Positions 33,755 to 44,100 of a DNA stretch of 64,000 bases are shown here, one piece after another. Position 1 is the first letter of the stretch. Each line of letters starts with the position of its first letter. The position numbers were made by a program, and so were the translations under genes. The stretch lies in contig KQ964249.1 in assembly GCA_001566295.1 (NCBI GenBank), positions 620,001 to 684,000 of the forward strand, in the 5' to 3' direction. Origin of the DNA: Microdochium bolleyi. Its lineage: Eukaryota; Ascomycota; Sordariomycetes; Xylariales; Microdochiaceae. Under the pieces are notes generated by a model, which did no database searches, was not told the DNA's origin, and worked only from the letters and a program-made list of their open reading frames with translations.

Positions 33755-34537
33755 TCACCTCGGCGCCCGCTCGGCGGCAGGAAGCTTCCGCCCACTCGTG
33801 TCCCGCTGGAGACCAGCCGGTCTCTTGCCCTTGTTTGCCGCTGCTTGATGTTTCCTTTGGGCATCTTCTTGACTCTCCTCTCCCGACTCGTCGTCACCGG
33901 AGCTGTGGTCCAAAATGTGCGCGTCACTATGCTGCCTGAGCATGCTCGTCCTCTCGTGGTCCCGGTATCCCTCATCCTCGTCATCCTCGACCAGCTCCCC
34001 GTCCGCATTGTCGTAATCCGGGGGCTCGATCCAGTCCCTCGGCACAACACAGGGCAGCGCGACACCAATCGACGCGGCGCGGTTGAGCCAGCCTGGGCCA
34101 GCCCGGCCGGTGAGCTTCTGGCACAGGTAGCTCGTGAAGTGGTTGCAGTTCTTTGAGAGCAGGTTGTACTGCGTGCCTAGGAACTCGTTGCTGGCAGCGC
34201 GGATGATGGTGTCGATCTCGGCGGCGGTGGCGAAGGTGAAGCCGTGGAGGAGCTCGAGCTTGAAGGACCCGCCCGGGGGGACGGTCTTGGGAGGAGTCCA
34301 GTAGACGCCGGTCGTGTTGCGGCGGTCGTGGCCGCCGTATGCGTACTCCTTGCCGTTGATGACGACGCCCGAGTGCAGGAGGGAGGAGCCGATCGTCCAG
34401 AGGACGGAGCTCAGGCGGCCGGGCGGGAGCAGGTCGTAGACGTTGATGACGACCTCTGTGCGACTGAGGGAGAGGGTGCTTCGGTGCGAGGAGCGGGAGT
34501 TGCGGGTGGACGGCGTCCGCTGGGGCTTTGGAGGCAT
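33755..34537 (-). CDS. PPPDE (DeSI-like) peptidase domain protein
   Basis: Single-exon gene of 260 residues. After a basic Ser/Arg/Thr-rich tail (1-27), the PPPDE domain spans about 28-175: VVINVYDLLPPG, then LLHSGVVINGKEYAYGG with catalytic His55, and LLSKNCNHFTSYLCQKLTGR with catalytic Cys131. The His-then-Cys order is the hallmark of the DeSI/DUF862 permuted papain-like fold. Members remove SUMO or ubiquitin from proteins in animals and plants. The C-terminus (180-260) is acidic, then Gln/Lys-rich and disordered. The fungal substrate is unknown. The gene is divergent from OLA1. Confidence 0.87.
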   Translation of the reverse strand: MPPKPQRTPSTRNSRSSHRSTLSLSRTEVVINVYDLLPPGRLSSVLWTIGSSLLHSGVVINGKEYAYGGHDRRNTTGVYWTPPKTVPPGGSFKLELLHGFTFATAAEIDTIIRAASNEFLGTQYNLLSKNCNHFTSYLCQKLTGRAGPGWLNRAASIGVALPCVVPRDWIEPPDYDNADGELVEDDEDEGYRDHERTSMLRQHSDAHILDHSSGDDESGEESQEDAQRKHQAAANKGKRPAGLQRDTSGRKLPAAERAPR

Positions 34538-36091
34538 CGTGTGAGTGCCTCGCTCAGGTCGTCAAAAGCGTGGCTGTCGTGGTCGGAGCGACGTGTGCAG
34601 AGGATCGAGGATGAGAAGCGCGAACGGCGGCGGGGGGCGATGCAAGCACTGCTAGCTGAAGACAGTGGTCGTGATGACGCTCTGTGGTCGGAGAGACATG
34701 TATGAAGGCGAGAAGAGAGGTGTCGTGGAAGCTGGGGAGCAGGCACGAGGGATGATGATGGACGGGTAGGGTCGTTGGCGGATGCGGGGAGAGGTGCGGA
34801 TGCGGATGGATGGGCCAGGCCAGCTCTGCCTAGACGCCGGGGTGCAGCTGAATCCTGACAAGTGAGGCGCTGCTGCTTGCCTGAAGGCGGGCTAGCTGCG
34901 TCTGGACTCTGGACCCTGAACCGCCTCCGAGAGGACATCAGCACACGATCACGGGCACCTACCTTACATGCATGTCCGAAGAAGTCATTGTGCACCAACA
35001 CAACAACTCGAGGACTACCAATGGCTCCGCCGTGTCTCGTGCCGCCCAGGCTGCCTTCTCCGTCAGTTGTCCACGATGCAGGAGAGCACGGGCTACAGGC
35101 TGGTGGGAAACCAAACCGGCGCTTTGGGTTTCAGAGGGCACTTCGCGCCGCCCAACTCCTTCCCGAGAGCGTCGTCAGCGCCGAAGCTCGCTGCGTGCAG
35201 TGCTGCCACGATGGAACCCCGGCCATTTTTAGACCACGTCCAAGGCCTGAGACAAAGGGCCACATTCCAACCTGCAGCCTGGGTCGTGGGACGTGGGCCA
35301 CTGGTGCAATCTATCGAGCACCCGATAAGAGCAATCGATAACCAGACTGGAGCTGGCAGCTGAGTGGCCAGCCTCGAGATCGTCACAAACATCGTGAACA
35401 GAGAAAGACCCTTGCGCCAGTGAGCGTGAGTGCCCAAGTGGTCTCTGCGCCGACCAATCATAAAACCCTCCGCTGCGGCTGCAACACTTTTTCTTTTCCT
35501 TCTCTTTCTTCACGCATTGCGCGTCGCAGCGAGCTTCTCTCTGCTCACTCTCCCCTGTCCCACGAGGCACTGCTCTGCCAGGCCCTCGGATGCTCGACCT
35601 GTTTGCTCAGGCTCCAGCGGATCTCCTCGCGAGCCTGGAATACGGCTTGCGACACGGTGCAGCAGGGTGACCTCTGCTGCTCGTAGAACAGCAGCTCGGG
35701 CCCTCGACGTCTTCTTTTTGTCTGGAGAAGCTGAGCTCTGCCCTCGTTCGGCCCGCCGGTGAAAATCCTGTGGCTGCCCGGTCGAGAGGTCGGTCGCGTC
35801 TTGCTCTTCAAGCCTGCAGCAGGGTCGAAATACCCACCTGCAACACAAAAAAAGCCTGCAGCCTCGAGAGTGCACCAACCACTCAAAACACACACACAGA
35901 TGGCTCCCCTCCACTCCGCATCGCTCCTGGCCGCCCTGTCTTCTTCCTCACCCCGCCTTTTTTCTCGTCGCGCAGCTAGCTCTGCCTTTTCACACCCCTC
36001 TCCTCTCTCCTCCTCCCCCAGCTCTTGCTGCCTTCTCATCCTCTCCCTCCCCAGCACCCGCCGCGCCTACGCAAACCGCAGCAAGCCCAAG
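34538..36091. other. intergenic region between PPPDE gene and OLA1
   Basis: Contains promoters of both divergent genes, and the long, C/T-rich OLA1 leader with several short upstream open frames. From 35900 the leader is open in frame with OLA1. Confidence 0.45.
35453..35518 (+). promoter_or_regulatory. CCAAT, ATAAAA and pyrimidine tract: probable OLA1 core promoter
   Basis: CCAAT at 35453-35457 is followed by CATAAAACC and then a pure pyrimidine-rich stretch (about 35487-35513, CTTTTTCTTTTCCTTC-like). Such CT tracts often mark transcription starts of highly expressed fungal genes. This would give a leader of about 400 bases to ATG 35900 or 600 to ATG 36092. Motif-based inference. Confidence 0.35.
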
Positions 36092-37752
36092 ATGGCCCCC
36101 AAGAAGGTCAAGGAGGAGGAGAAGGTCCTGCTGGGCCGTCCCGGTAACAACCTCAAGGCCGGTATCGTTGGTCTCGCCAATGTCGGCAAGTCCACCCTCT
36201 TCCAGGCCATCACAAAGTGCACCCTCGGCAACCCGGCCGTAAGTCTTCCGCTTTCCTTCAAAGTCGTCACTCTTGCACGACACAGGCCTGCGCTCTGGTG
36301 ATGCTGGTCTTCTGTTTGACCATGGTGCAGCGCAAGAGAAAAACTTTTTTTCTTCGTGTCCCTCACCCCTTGCATGTTCCAACCCCACCATGTCATCGCC
36401 AGCTACGATCCCGAGTATGCTTCACCTGCGAGCAATGTCGTCGCTAACAGTCATGTCCTCCCTCGGCGCAGAACTTCCCCTATGCCACAATCGACCCGGA
36501 AGAATCCCGTGTCATCGTTCCCGATGAGCGGTTCGACTGGCTCTGCGACAAGTACAAGCCCAAGTCGCGCGTCCCCGCGCACTTGACCATCTACGACATC
36601 GCTGGTCTCACAAGAGGTGCCTCGACAGGTGCTGGTCTTGGCAATGCCTTCTTGTCCCACATCCGCGCCGTCGATGCGATGTTCCAGGTTGTCCGGTGCT
36701 TCGACGACGCCGAGATTATCCACGTCGAGGGCGACGTCAACCCCACCCGCGACTTGGACATCATCGCCGAGGAGCTGCGGCTAAAAGACATTGAGTTTAC
36801 CGAGAAGGCCCTCGAGAACTCCAAGAAGAAGACCCGCATCGGCGGCCAGAGCTTGGAGATGAAGAAGGCAAAGGAGGAGGAGGCCATCATCGTCAAGGTC
36901 CTCGAGTGGCTGCAGGACGGCAAGGATGTCCGCAAGGGCAACTGGACTCCCAAGGAGGTAAGAATCAAATCTCTTCTTTTCGCCCCAAACTTCTTCCACA
37001 ATCCGCCGGGACATCCATCCCTCCTACATGATGATAAAGGGCCATAGCGCCTGAATTCAAACCCAGCTCTTCGAATGCCTCAATTAAACGCAGAGGTCAT
37101 ACTGAGATAAGAAACACAATCTGATCCAACAAACTCGAAAAACTACACTACTTGCACATCTTTGCTGGTTCTCATTACTGACGCAACCACAAACAACTAG
37201 GTTGAAGTTATCAACACTCTGTTCCTCCTGTCTGCCAAGCCCGTCGTCTACCTCGTCAACATGTCCGAGAAGGACTTTTCGCGGAAGAAGAACAAGCATC
37301 TGGCCAAGATTGGCGAGTGGATGAAGGAGCACGCGGCCGGCGACCCGATCCTGCCCATCTCCGTCGCCTTCGAGGAGCGCCTGACGCAGTTCCCCAGCGA
37401 GGAGGCCGCCGCCGAGGAGTGCAAGACGATCGGCATCGAGTCGGCCCTGCCCAAGGCCATCACCACGATGCGCAAGGCCCTGCACCTCGGCAGCTTCTTC
37501 ACCAGCGGCACCGACGAGGTCCGCCAGTGGACCATCCGCAACGGCACCAAGGCCCCCCAGGCCGCCGGTGTCATCCACACCGACTTCGAGAAGACGTTCA
37601 TCCAGGCGATTGTCTACAACTTCTCGGCGCTCAAGGAGCTGGGCGATGAGTCTGAGGTGAAGGCCAAGGGCAAGGTCATGACCAAGGGCAAGGACTACGT
37701 CGTAGAAGACGGTGATATCCTGGTCATCAAGGCTGGTGCTGCCAAGGGTTAA
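36092..37752 (+). CDS. OLA1: Obg-like ATPase 1 (YchF/OLA1 family)
   Basis: Exons 36092-36238, 36472-36957 and 37201-37752 (introns of 233 and 243 nt, unusually long for this window) encode 394 residues, exactly the usual OLA1 length. P-loop NVGKST at 30-35; switch II DIAGLTRGAS at 91-100; the G4 motif is NMSEKD instead of NKxD, the reason OLA1/YchF prefer ATP over GTP; a coiled-coil region (about 130-200) and the C-terminal TGS domain (about 305-390, FFTSGTDEVRQWTIRNG, DYVVEDGDILVIK) are present. OLA1 binds ribosomes and affects translation and stress responses. The start at 36092 follows the family, but the frame is open back to ATG 35900; that longer form is discussed in findings. Confidence 0.95.
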
Positions 37753-37935
37753 AGTTGGCCGTGCCACCCGCCTTGAGCCGTTTGATGTAAGTACGAAGGA
37801 AAGAGTCTATCGAGACACTTTACCTTGGCACGACATCTAGACTGTTCATATACTCGCCGATCGCCCAAATAGACGGTGATAAATATAACGAATTCACAAA
37901 TGACCAACAATTTTGTTCATGATGTGCTATGAATC

Positions 37936-39353
37936 TTAACCTGGAAGCATCCCGAGGCAAATGGTCGCGGTCTTGTCAATCTGCTGCCACCTCCGCATGA
38001 GCAGACTCGCCGACGAGCTCGTTTCGCCATTTTCATCTGCAAGAACGCGCAGCGTTTCGACATTCTTCCGGGAGAATCCCTGCATGGATTCCAGCAGCCT
38101 GTGCAGTAACCTCACGAGATCGTTGTCAGTGATTCGACATGGCGCCCACCCGGCACTCGCGACGTCCGTGTTCTTGTCGAGGAGAACACTCAAGGCCACC
38201 TGTACTCTAGGAGACAGCATGATCTTCGTACCCTTGCCCTCAGCGAGAGAAATGACGCAGCCCACGAGTGTGCCAGCACCGTTAGAGTCCGCCTCGTCGG
38301 CATCCTCGTCACTGGCGGCAGTCATCTGTCTGAACGCTTGAACGACACTGGCCTTCTGGGCGGCAGTCAAGAGCGGAGCAATCGCGTCACCCAGAGATAT
38401 GCTGTCGTACGGGTTCCCACCGTTGTGCTCGCTGCCGGGCTCTGAAGAGGCGAAGAAGAAGCCATACTCGGCAAGCAGGAAATCGTTCGAGTGCTCGCCG
38501 TACGAGATGCAGACCTCCTCGCCTGCCGCGACGGGCCTGCGGGCAGTGATAGTGTAGCCCTCTTCGGAGAAACTGACGGACATGGGGCCACGGCCGGGCT
38601 TACTGATCGTGCCGGGCGACGGGGCGTGGTTGAACAGGTCTGCGAGCGGGATGAGGGCGAGCCTCTCGTCGTGGGGGTACCGCTCCGTAGAAGCCGTGAG
38701 GTTGTAGAAGGTGCGTGAGTTGATGAGCAGCCAGGCGTGCGTGTATTGGTCTCTGAGGTCGTGGGAGCCCGCACCTGCTTGTGGCAAGGTGGACTGTGAC
38801 GACGTCAGGATGTCCTGTACGACGGCCCAGTCGCTGTCCAGCTTGCGCATCTGTTTCTGTACGATGACTGCGACTGGGTCTGGCACCAGCTCCTGCACGG
38901 CTTCCGGCCAGAGCAAGGGGAGGCCGTCTCGAAACGAGCCAATCGTCGGAGCACAGCTTGCCCAGGCCGTCTTGTCGAAGGCAGTCGATCCTTTGGCTTT
39001 CACATGACCTTGGTCATCATCGAGAAACAATGCAGCGGCAAGCAGGCCGTGAAGTGACAGCCGTGAGGTGCTTGCGCCCTGTGCCGCCTCTTCAAGCCGG
39101 CTGCGCACCGAGGTGGGGATCGTGTCCAGACAGTGAATGGCCTCTGTCGGCGCACTGAGGACCACCTCGCCCTTCTGCGATGTTCGTCAGCGAGATGCTG
39201 CGGTGCTCTGGCTGGGGATCGAGGTGCGGGGCATACCTTGATGTCGCGGGTCGCGATGACGCCAGTGCCTTTGCCAGGAAAGGCGTGCGGGCGGATGCCG
39301 TGCAGCTCGATGCCGGCTGCATCAGCCCAGCGGACAAGATCCTCGAGCGGCAT
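37936..39353 (-). CDS. SET-domain protein lysine methyltransferase (Rkm/SETD-like)
   Basis: Exon 1 (39237-39353) and exon 2 (37936-39174), joined across a 62-nt intron, encode 451 residues. The N-terminal part (MPLEDLVRWADAAGIELHGI, GKGTGVIATRDIK) is the first SET strand pair; the post-insert SET half has INSRTFY, LIPLADLFNH (the NH motif), ITARRPVAAGEEVCISYGEHSNDFLLAEYGF with the catalytic Tyr region. A Rubisco-LSMT-like substrate-binding C-terminus follows. This layout is that of yeast Rkm proteins and animal SETD3/SETD6, which methylate ribosomal proteins, actin or other non-histone targets. The target here is not determinable. It is convergent with OLA1, 183 bases apart. Confidence 0.85.
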
Positions 39354-40054
39354 TGTGTCTTGATGGTGTTGCACAGGTTGGAGCCAGTACCCGCGGCCCT
39401 GGCATACGCTTGCAAGCGAATCTCATCCCCATGCGCTCGGGCTGCCGAGGTCGGCTGCAGGCTGCATGCTCCACGTTGCTGCGGCAGGCGCAAGGGTCGG
39501 TGGTTCTGAGAACATCGCCACCTGTAACCAGGACCAAGATCCAGGATCCAAGCAACGAAGCGTGTAGAAAAGTGTGATTTTGTACAAAGGGCCGGTTGAT
39601 ACAGCCGGAGGTCCATCCGTCTGGTTCTTCGTTCCGGCCAGTCGGCAAGACAGAGCGGAGCGAGCCTGGCACCTGCCCTGACACGGGATTCCTCACATGC
39701 AGCCACTACAAACGTCACCTCCACGGGGTGCGCTGTGCCCTCTACAATCAAACTTCGCACCATTTCACTCTCCTCGGGGCCTTCTAGATTGCTGATAGTG
39801 CCTGCCTCGACGTCTCGGCTCAATCACACCACACCAGTTTCGAGGCTCTGCACTTTCAAGATCTGCACAGCCTGTTGGCAGTGAGCAGGGCACCGCATCA
39901 GATCCGGTGATAATCACCAGCATGCTACGGGCCCTCATGCTGACCACTCGGACATTCAACGAGCTTGCACTGGCGGCCCGAGGTCTTCCCTACTGCCTGT
40001 CGCCAATGGTGGCGTTTCCTGCATCTCGAGCTTGACAAGACTGCCGTTCTCGCC
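39354..40054. other. intergenic
   Basis: Upstream flank of the SET gene and 3' flank of the NTM1 pseudogene; both lie on the minus strand. Nothing else recognised. Confidence 0.5.
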
Positions 40055-40888
40055 TCAAGCCTCCAGAGCATACATCCGGATCGGGCACAACTTGTCGTAC
40101 CCCTTCATATGGACTCCTCGCTGCAGCCCTGTCCGGACAAGCCGCAGGCCTGCCTGCTTTAAGATGTCCCAGAACATGGTGTCCGTCCTAGAGCGGTGCG
40201 GTCGTATGTTAGCAACCACGAGCATGGGCACTGAAGCACAGCAGACGACTCACCGCATGACGCTACTATCCTCAGCGTCGTAGAGGTCATCATCGCTGGA
40301 GCTCACGTTCTCCTTGAGCACGATACACCCAATCTCGGCCTGGAGAACTGTCTTGCAGCTAGCCAGGAACGACACGAGCTGCTCGTCCGTCAGATACCCG
40401 ACGCACCACTGGGCCCAGATGAGGTCCTACAAGCCATCCTCCTTGGGCTGCCACTCCTCCAAGCCAACGTTAAAGACGTTGCGGACCCCGTGCTTGGCAG
40501 CCAGCTCGGTGGTGGACTTGGCAACGGGCTCAATCACGTCAACCTTGTCGGCCAAGGGGAGGAGAAGCCCCTCTGTGACTCTGCCGATGCTGCACCGCAC
40601 GATCCCACGTCAGCGACCCCAGGAGAACAGTCCAGGACGAATGGGTCAAAAATCACAAGGCCGTACCCTGCGCCGTCCTCGAGAGCGTTGGTGACTCGCC
40701 TGCGACCAGCCTGGAGGCCGATGAGGAGCTTGGCAAGGAACGCGCGAGAGCCCTGGATCTCGACCGGCGAGATGTGGGCGTACCCGCCGAAGCATGCTGT
40801 CCATGTCCGACGCCGCTGCCGACCAGTCCTGGGAGTCATCGCCAATCTTGTTCTGCTGGGCCTGCCCGCCGGCTTGCGCCGCTCCCAA
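40055..40888 (-). pseudogene. TAE1: alpha-N-terminal protein methyltransferase 1 (NTM1/TAE1), inactivated
   Basis: Read on the minus strand, three exon-like blocks give a near-complete NTM1 protein: 40667-40888, 40254-40589 and 40055-40187, with introns 40590-40666 (GTACGG...GTGCAG, GCTGACG branch) and 40188-40253 (GTGAGT...CTCTAG). Hallmarks: GGYAHISPVEIQGSRAFLAK, DGAGIGRVTEGLLLP (SAM motif I, formed across intron 1), VDVIEPV, LIWAQWCVGYLTDEQL, IVLKENV, EDSSVMRTD and the C-terminal PIRMYALEA. Lesions: an extra base near 40788-40791 shifts the frame between DSML and GGYAH; a TAG at 40427-40429 replaces the Tyr codon before DLIWAQW; and no in-frame ATG was found upstream. NTM1 methylates the alpha-amino group of X-Pro-Lys proteins such as Rps25 and Rpl12. 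Confidence 0.8.
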
Positions 40889-41176
40889 GTTGTTCGGCGG
40901 TATTGTCGCAGCTGTGCGTCTTCTGCTCGGAAGATTGAAGAGTCTTTACGGGTTCGAATTGTGGGTGTTGATTCGAGCAGGCCTTGTAGGCGTGCGTGTG
41001 TACCGGCACTGGAGATGCGCCCGCAGCACCGGTTGCGGCCCTACCACAAGTCCACGAGTGCATTGCTTCGCTGGCCGGGTGGTTTTTGCATTTCAATCAG
41101 TCTTGGTTCAAGCAAGGTATCTAAGTCTGTACAGAGTAATGTCCACACAGACTTCTGCTTTTCCAGATGTTGGCCC

Positions 41177-44100
41177 TCATACTACGGCCATCTCCACCAC
41201 TCGGTGGCTTGCAGGCGCTATCTTTAACGAAGCCGCATCAAGCTCAATGGTTGTGGGAGCCAAGGCCTCATTCACGACGGAGCGCGCCGAATCCATATCA
41301 CCCTCAGCAACTGCCATTGGCGTAGCTTCGTAAGCAGGAGGCGAAGCTCGACTGCCTGTACTCATCGGTGTGGCTGTTTGAGGCTCATCTGGTTTACCAG
41401 TCTCCCGAGCATCGTCACAGTCTCCAGAGCCCCCGCTGTCTTGGATGTTGCAGCCACCACTGTTGCCCAGGATGATTTTACTTATCATGTGTGCACTACG
41501 CGCCTCATCGCTGGCGAGCCGGTCCAACCTACTTAAATAATCGTCCTTGGCGTGTTGATGCGACGTGGCATCACACCAGAAAAATGTAGGCCAGCTTTTC
41601 AGGAGCTGGCTGCCAATGTCCTGGAAGGGAAGCAGACTCGTGGTCATGCCGACGGCCATGGCAATCTCATCCACGGTAGCAATGATACTGGGAGGGGTTG
41701 CGTCCTTCTTTGTCTGCGACCCATCCTTCTTGCTCGTTTTCCCGACCTGCTTCAGGGCCTTGCTGAGTTCGAGCATGTGCGGCTTCACCTTCGCACTAGA
41801 GGCTTTCGAGAATTCAGCAGGAGCACTCTTGCTGATGAGATCTCTTACAACTCTTTTCCGACTACGAGCCGACGCGAAGAGCTTCTTCTGGGCAACGGCA
41901 TGAAGCCATACCAAGAGTGATCCCAACCACTCCTGGCCGTCCGCAAGCTGTTGGTTCGTCTGCGAGGTGTGCTGCTTGTGGTGATCGAGCAGGACCGTCA
42001 AGTGTGGGAAAAGTAGTGACAAGTCCACCTTTCTTGCCGGGTCGCGGAACGGCGCTTTGTGGCAGAAGGCTGCCGTCTCCTTAACGACATCATACCTTAC
42101 AGATAAGGCAAGCAATTCACGTACCTAAGATCATGCACTGTTAGCGATTAAGCCTTGCGGGTTAGGCTGCTGGGTGGCCAGAGAGAACTTGCATTTTTCG
42201 GCATGCGAGCCTGGTCGTGGTGTGCCTCCTCCTCTGCTGTCGGCTCAACGCGATCCAGGAACCGCTCCCCATCCGCAGCCCAGAGCATAGCAAGTCGTCT
42301 CTCAAACGGCAAGCTCGCAAGCAGCAGAAATTCGAATTGTCCTGGCAGAAAGCCTACCTCGTCCACGCACGAGATTGGCGAGGCGAGCATGTTGATGCGT
42401 GAGGAGAGGCCTTCCCGCACCAGGAGCTTCGCTGACTGCACCGTCTTGGCCTTTTTCGACCCTGTCTCGGGGGTTGTAGTTGAGATTTCCGCCTCGATAG
42501 CGAAGGACTGGAACGGATACTTCTTTCCAAGTTTGCTCGCCAGCTTCTTGCCATCACGATTTGCAGTGCTTTGGAGCGATCTGTACCACCGCTTCTTGAG
42601 CTGGATCGTGTGCGTCCTGACTTCAAGAGGCGGTTTTGAGCTATCTAAGAGGGAAAGCTGCGAAATAAAGGCGGAGATGCTCTCTGAGAGGTGCAGTGAG
42701 CCGTCCTCGCCGGTGTCGTCGATTGGCAGTTCCGGCGTAGACACCAACTGACCCCAGCCTTGCGCCAGATTCGCATTCTGTCCGACGCCGAGCAGAAGGA
42801 TGCTCGTGCCCGCAACAAGCAGCCTTGTCGCAAGCCAAGGGTCAATGAACTCGTTCACGATCCGTCCGTGCTCGCCAAAGTAGTCCATCTCGTTCGCGAG
42901 CAGGATAATGGTCTTGCCAGTGTACGAGAGCAGCACGTTGGCGTTGCCAGCCTCCTTGTCGGGCGACTTGTGTACAAAAGTGCCCGAGACGGAGTGATTG
43001 TACACGTCCATCTTCAGGCCGACCTGACGGTCCACGAAGTCAAGGATATCGCGAACGAGAGAGCTGGGCGTGCTGGTGTTGACGACAAGCAGATATGCCG
43101 CGTCTGGGTTGAAAGAGTACGCTGGCGAGATCTGAAAGCTCCGATCGAATGCGATGATGCTTCTCAAGCCCGAGATCAGTGGTATGGGGCTGAACATCTC
43201 CGGGTCGCGGTTTGGTTCGTCGAGCAGCAGCTGGACTAAGAACTTGGCACGATCGAATGCCTCGGCGTCGTCCGAGACTTTGAAGACCAGGCCGAACGTG
43301 ATCTCGCTTCCGGGATTCAACAGATCTATGTAGTGGTACTTGTCATTGCCGGGCGCGGCGTCGGAGAAGCTGAAGTTGCCATGCTTGGCGAATCGAGTAC
43401 AGCAGACGCGCCTCATCTTGCCACGAGCACCGTAGCTCTTGTTCGACACATTCCGGAGCTGAGCAAAGTTGTGAAACATCAGAAAGGTCCACATGAAATG
43501 AGAGCACTTATGTAATCCCACTTACCGTCCACGCAACCGTAAACTCGTCACCAATCGACACGGTCCGGAGGTACAGCGGCTGCTGAAGCTCGAGAGGGTA
43601 CCGGACCATGATCGGGTGGAGGATCTGGAAGTTGTCCAGTGCGCGATCGAGGTCGGGCACGACCGCGACAACGTTGATACTGTCCTGGGCCATGAGAGGG
43701 TGCTCAGGGGTCTGCCTGGGCGCCGGCTCCTGCTTGATGAATTCTCTCATCACGCCACGCGCCTGACGGACCCCGTCCGGGGGGATGTCCCTGGGGATCA
43801 CGACGCCTTGCTGTGATATGCTGGCATCGAGCCAGCCGCTCGATATTACACGGACGGGAATGTCTGAGAGCGACGGAGACGGCATGGGACCTGCGCCAGA
43901 GTCAACCAGTCTCCTCATGCAACAACAACGACTGTGCGGATCTTTCCACGCAATCACCAACCGGACGAGAACTCACCAGCATTGTGCACAGAGATCTCCC
44001 GGACGATGGCATGCTCGCCGGGCTCGAAGATGCCGTCGTTGTTCTCGTCCACCACGTCGTATGCAGAGACGCGCAGATCGAAGCAGCCAGGATACTGCTC

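Noticed and set aside
34244..34705. 153-codon plus-strand frame
   Set aside because: Antisense shadow of the PPPDE peptidase gene, Ala/Gly/Val-rich as expected for the complement of a GC-rich coding region.
39092..39823. 243-codon minus-strand frame upstream of the SET gene
   Set aside because: It overlaps SET exon 1 and intron in another frame and has random-looking composition.
40590..40666. Apparent frameshift in the NTM1 remnant between the N-terminal block and VDVIEPV
   Set aside because: A normal intron (GTACGG...GTGCAG with a GCTGACG branch site) restores the SAM motif I exactly, so this is splicing and not a lesion; only the insertion near 40790 and the TAG at 40427 count as damage.
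40490..41227. 245-codon plus-strand frame across the NTM1 region
   Set aside because: Antisense to the NTM1 homology, Arg/Ser/Cys-rich, no domain; the minus-strand reading explains the conservation.
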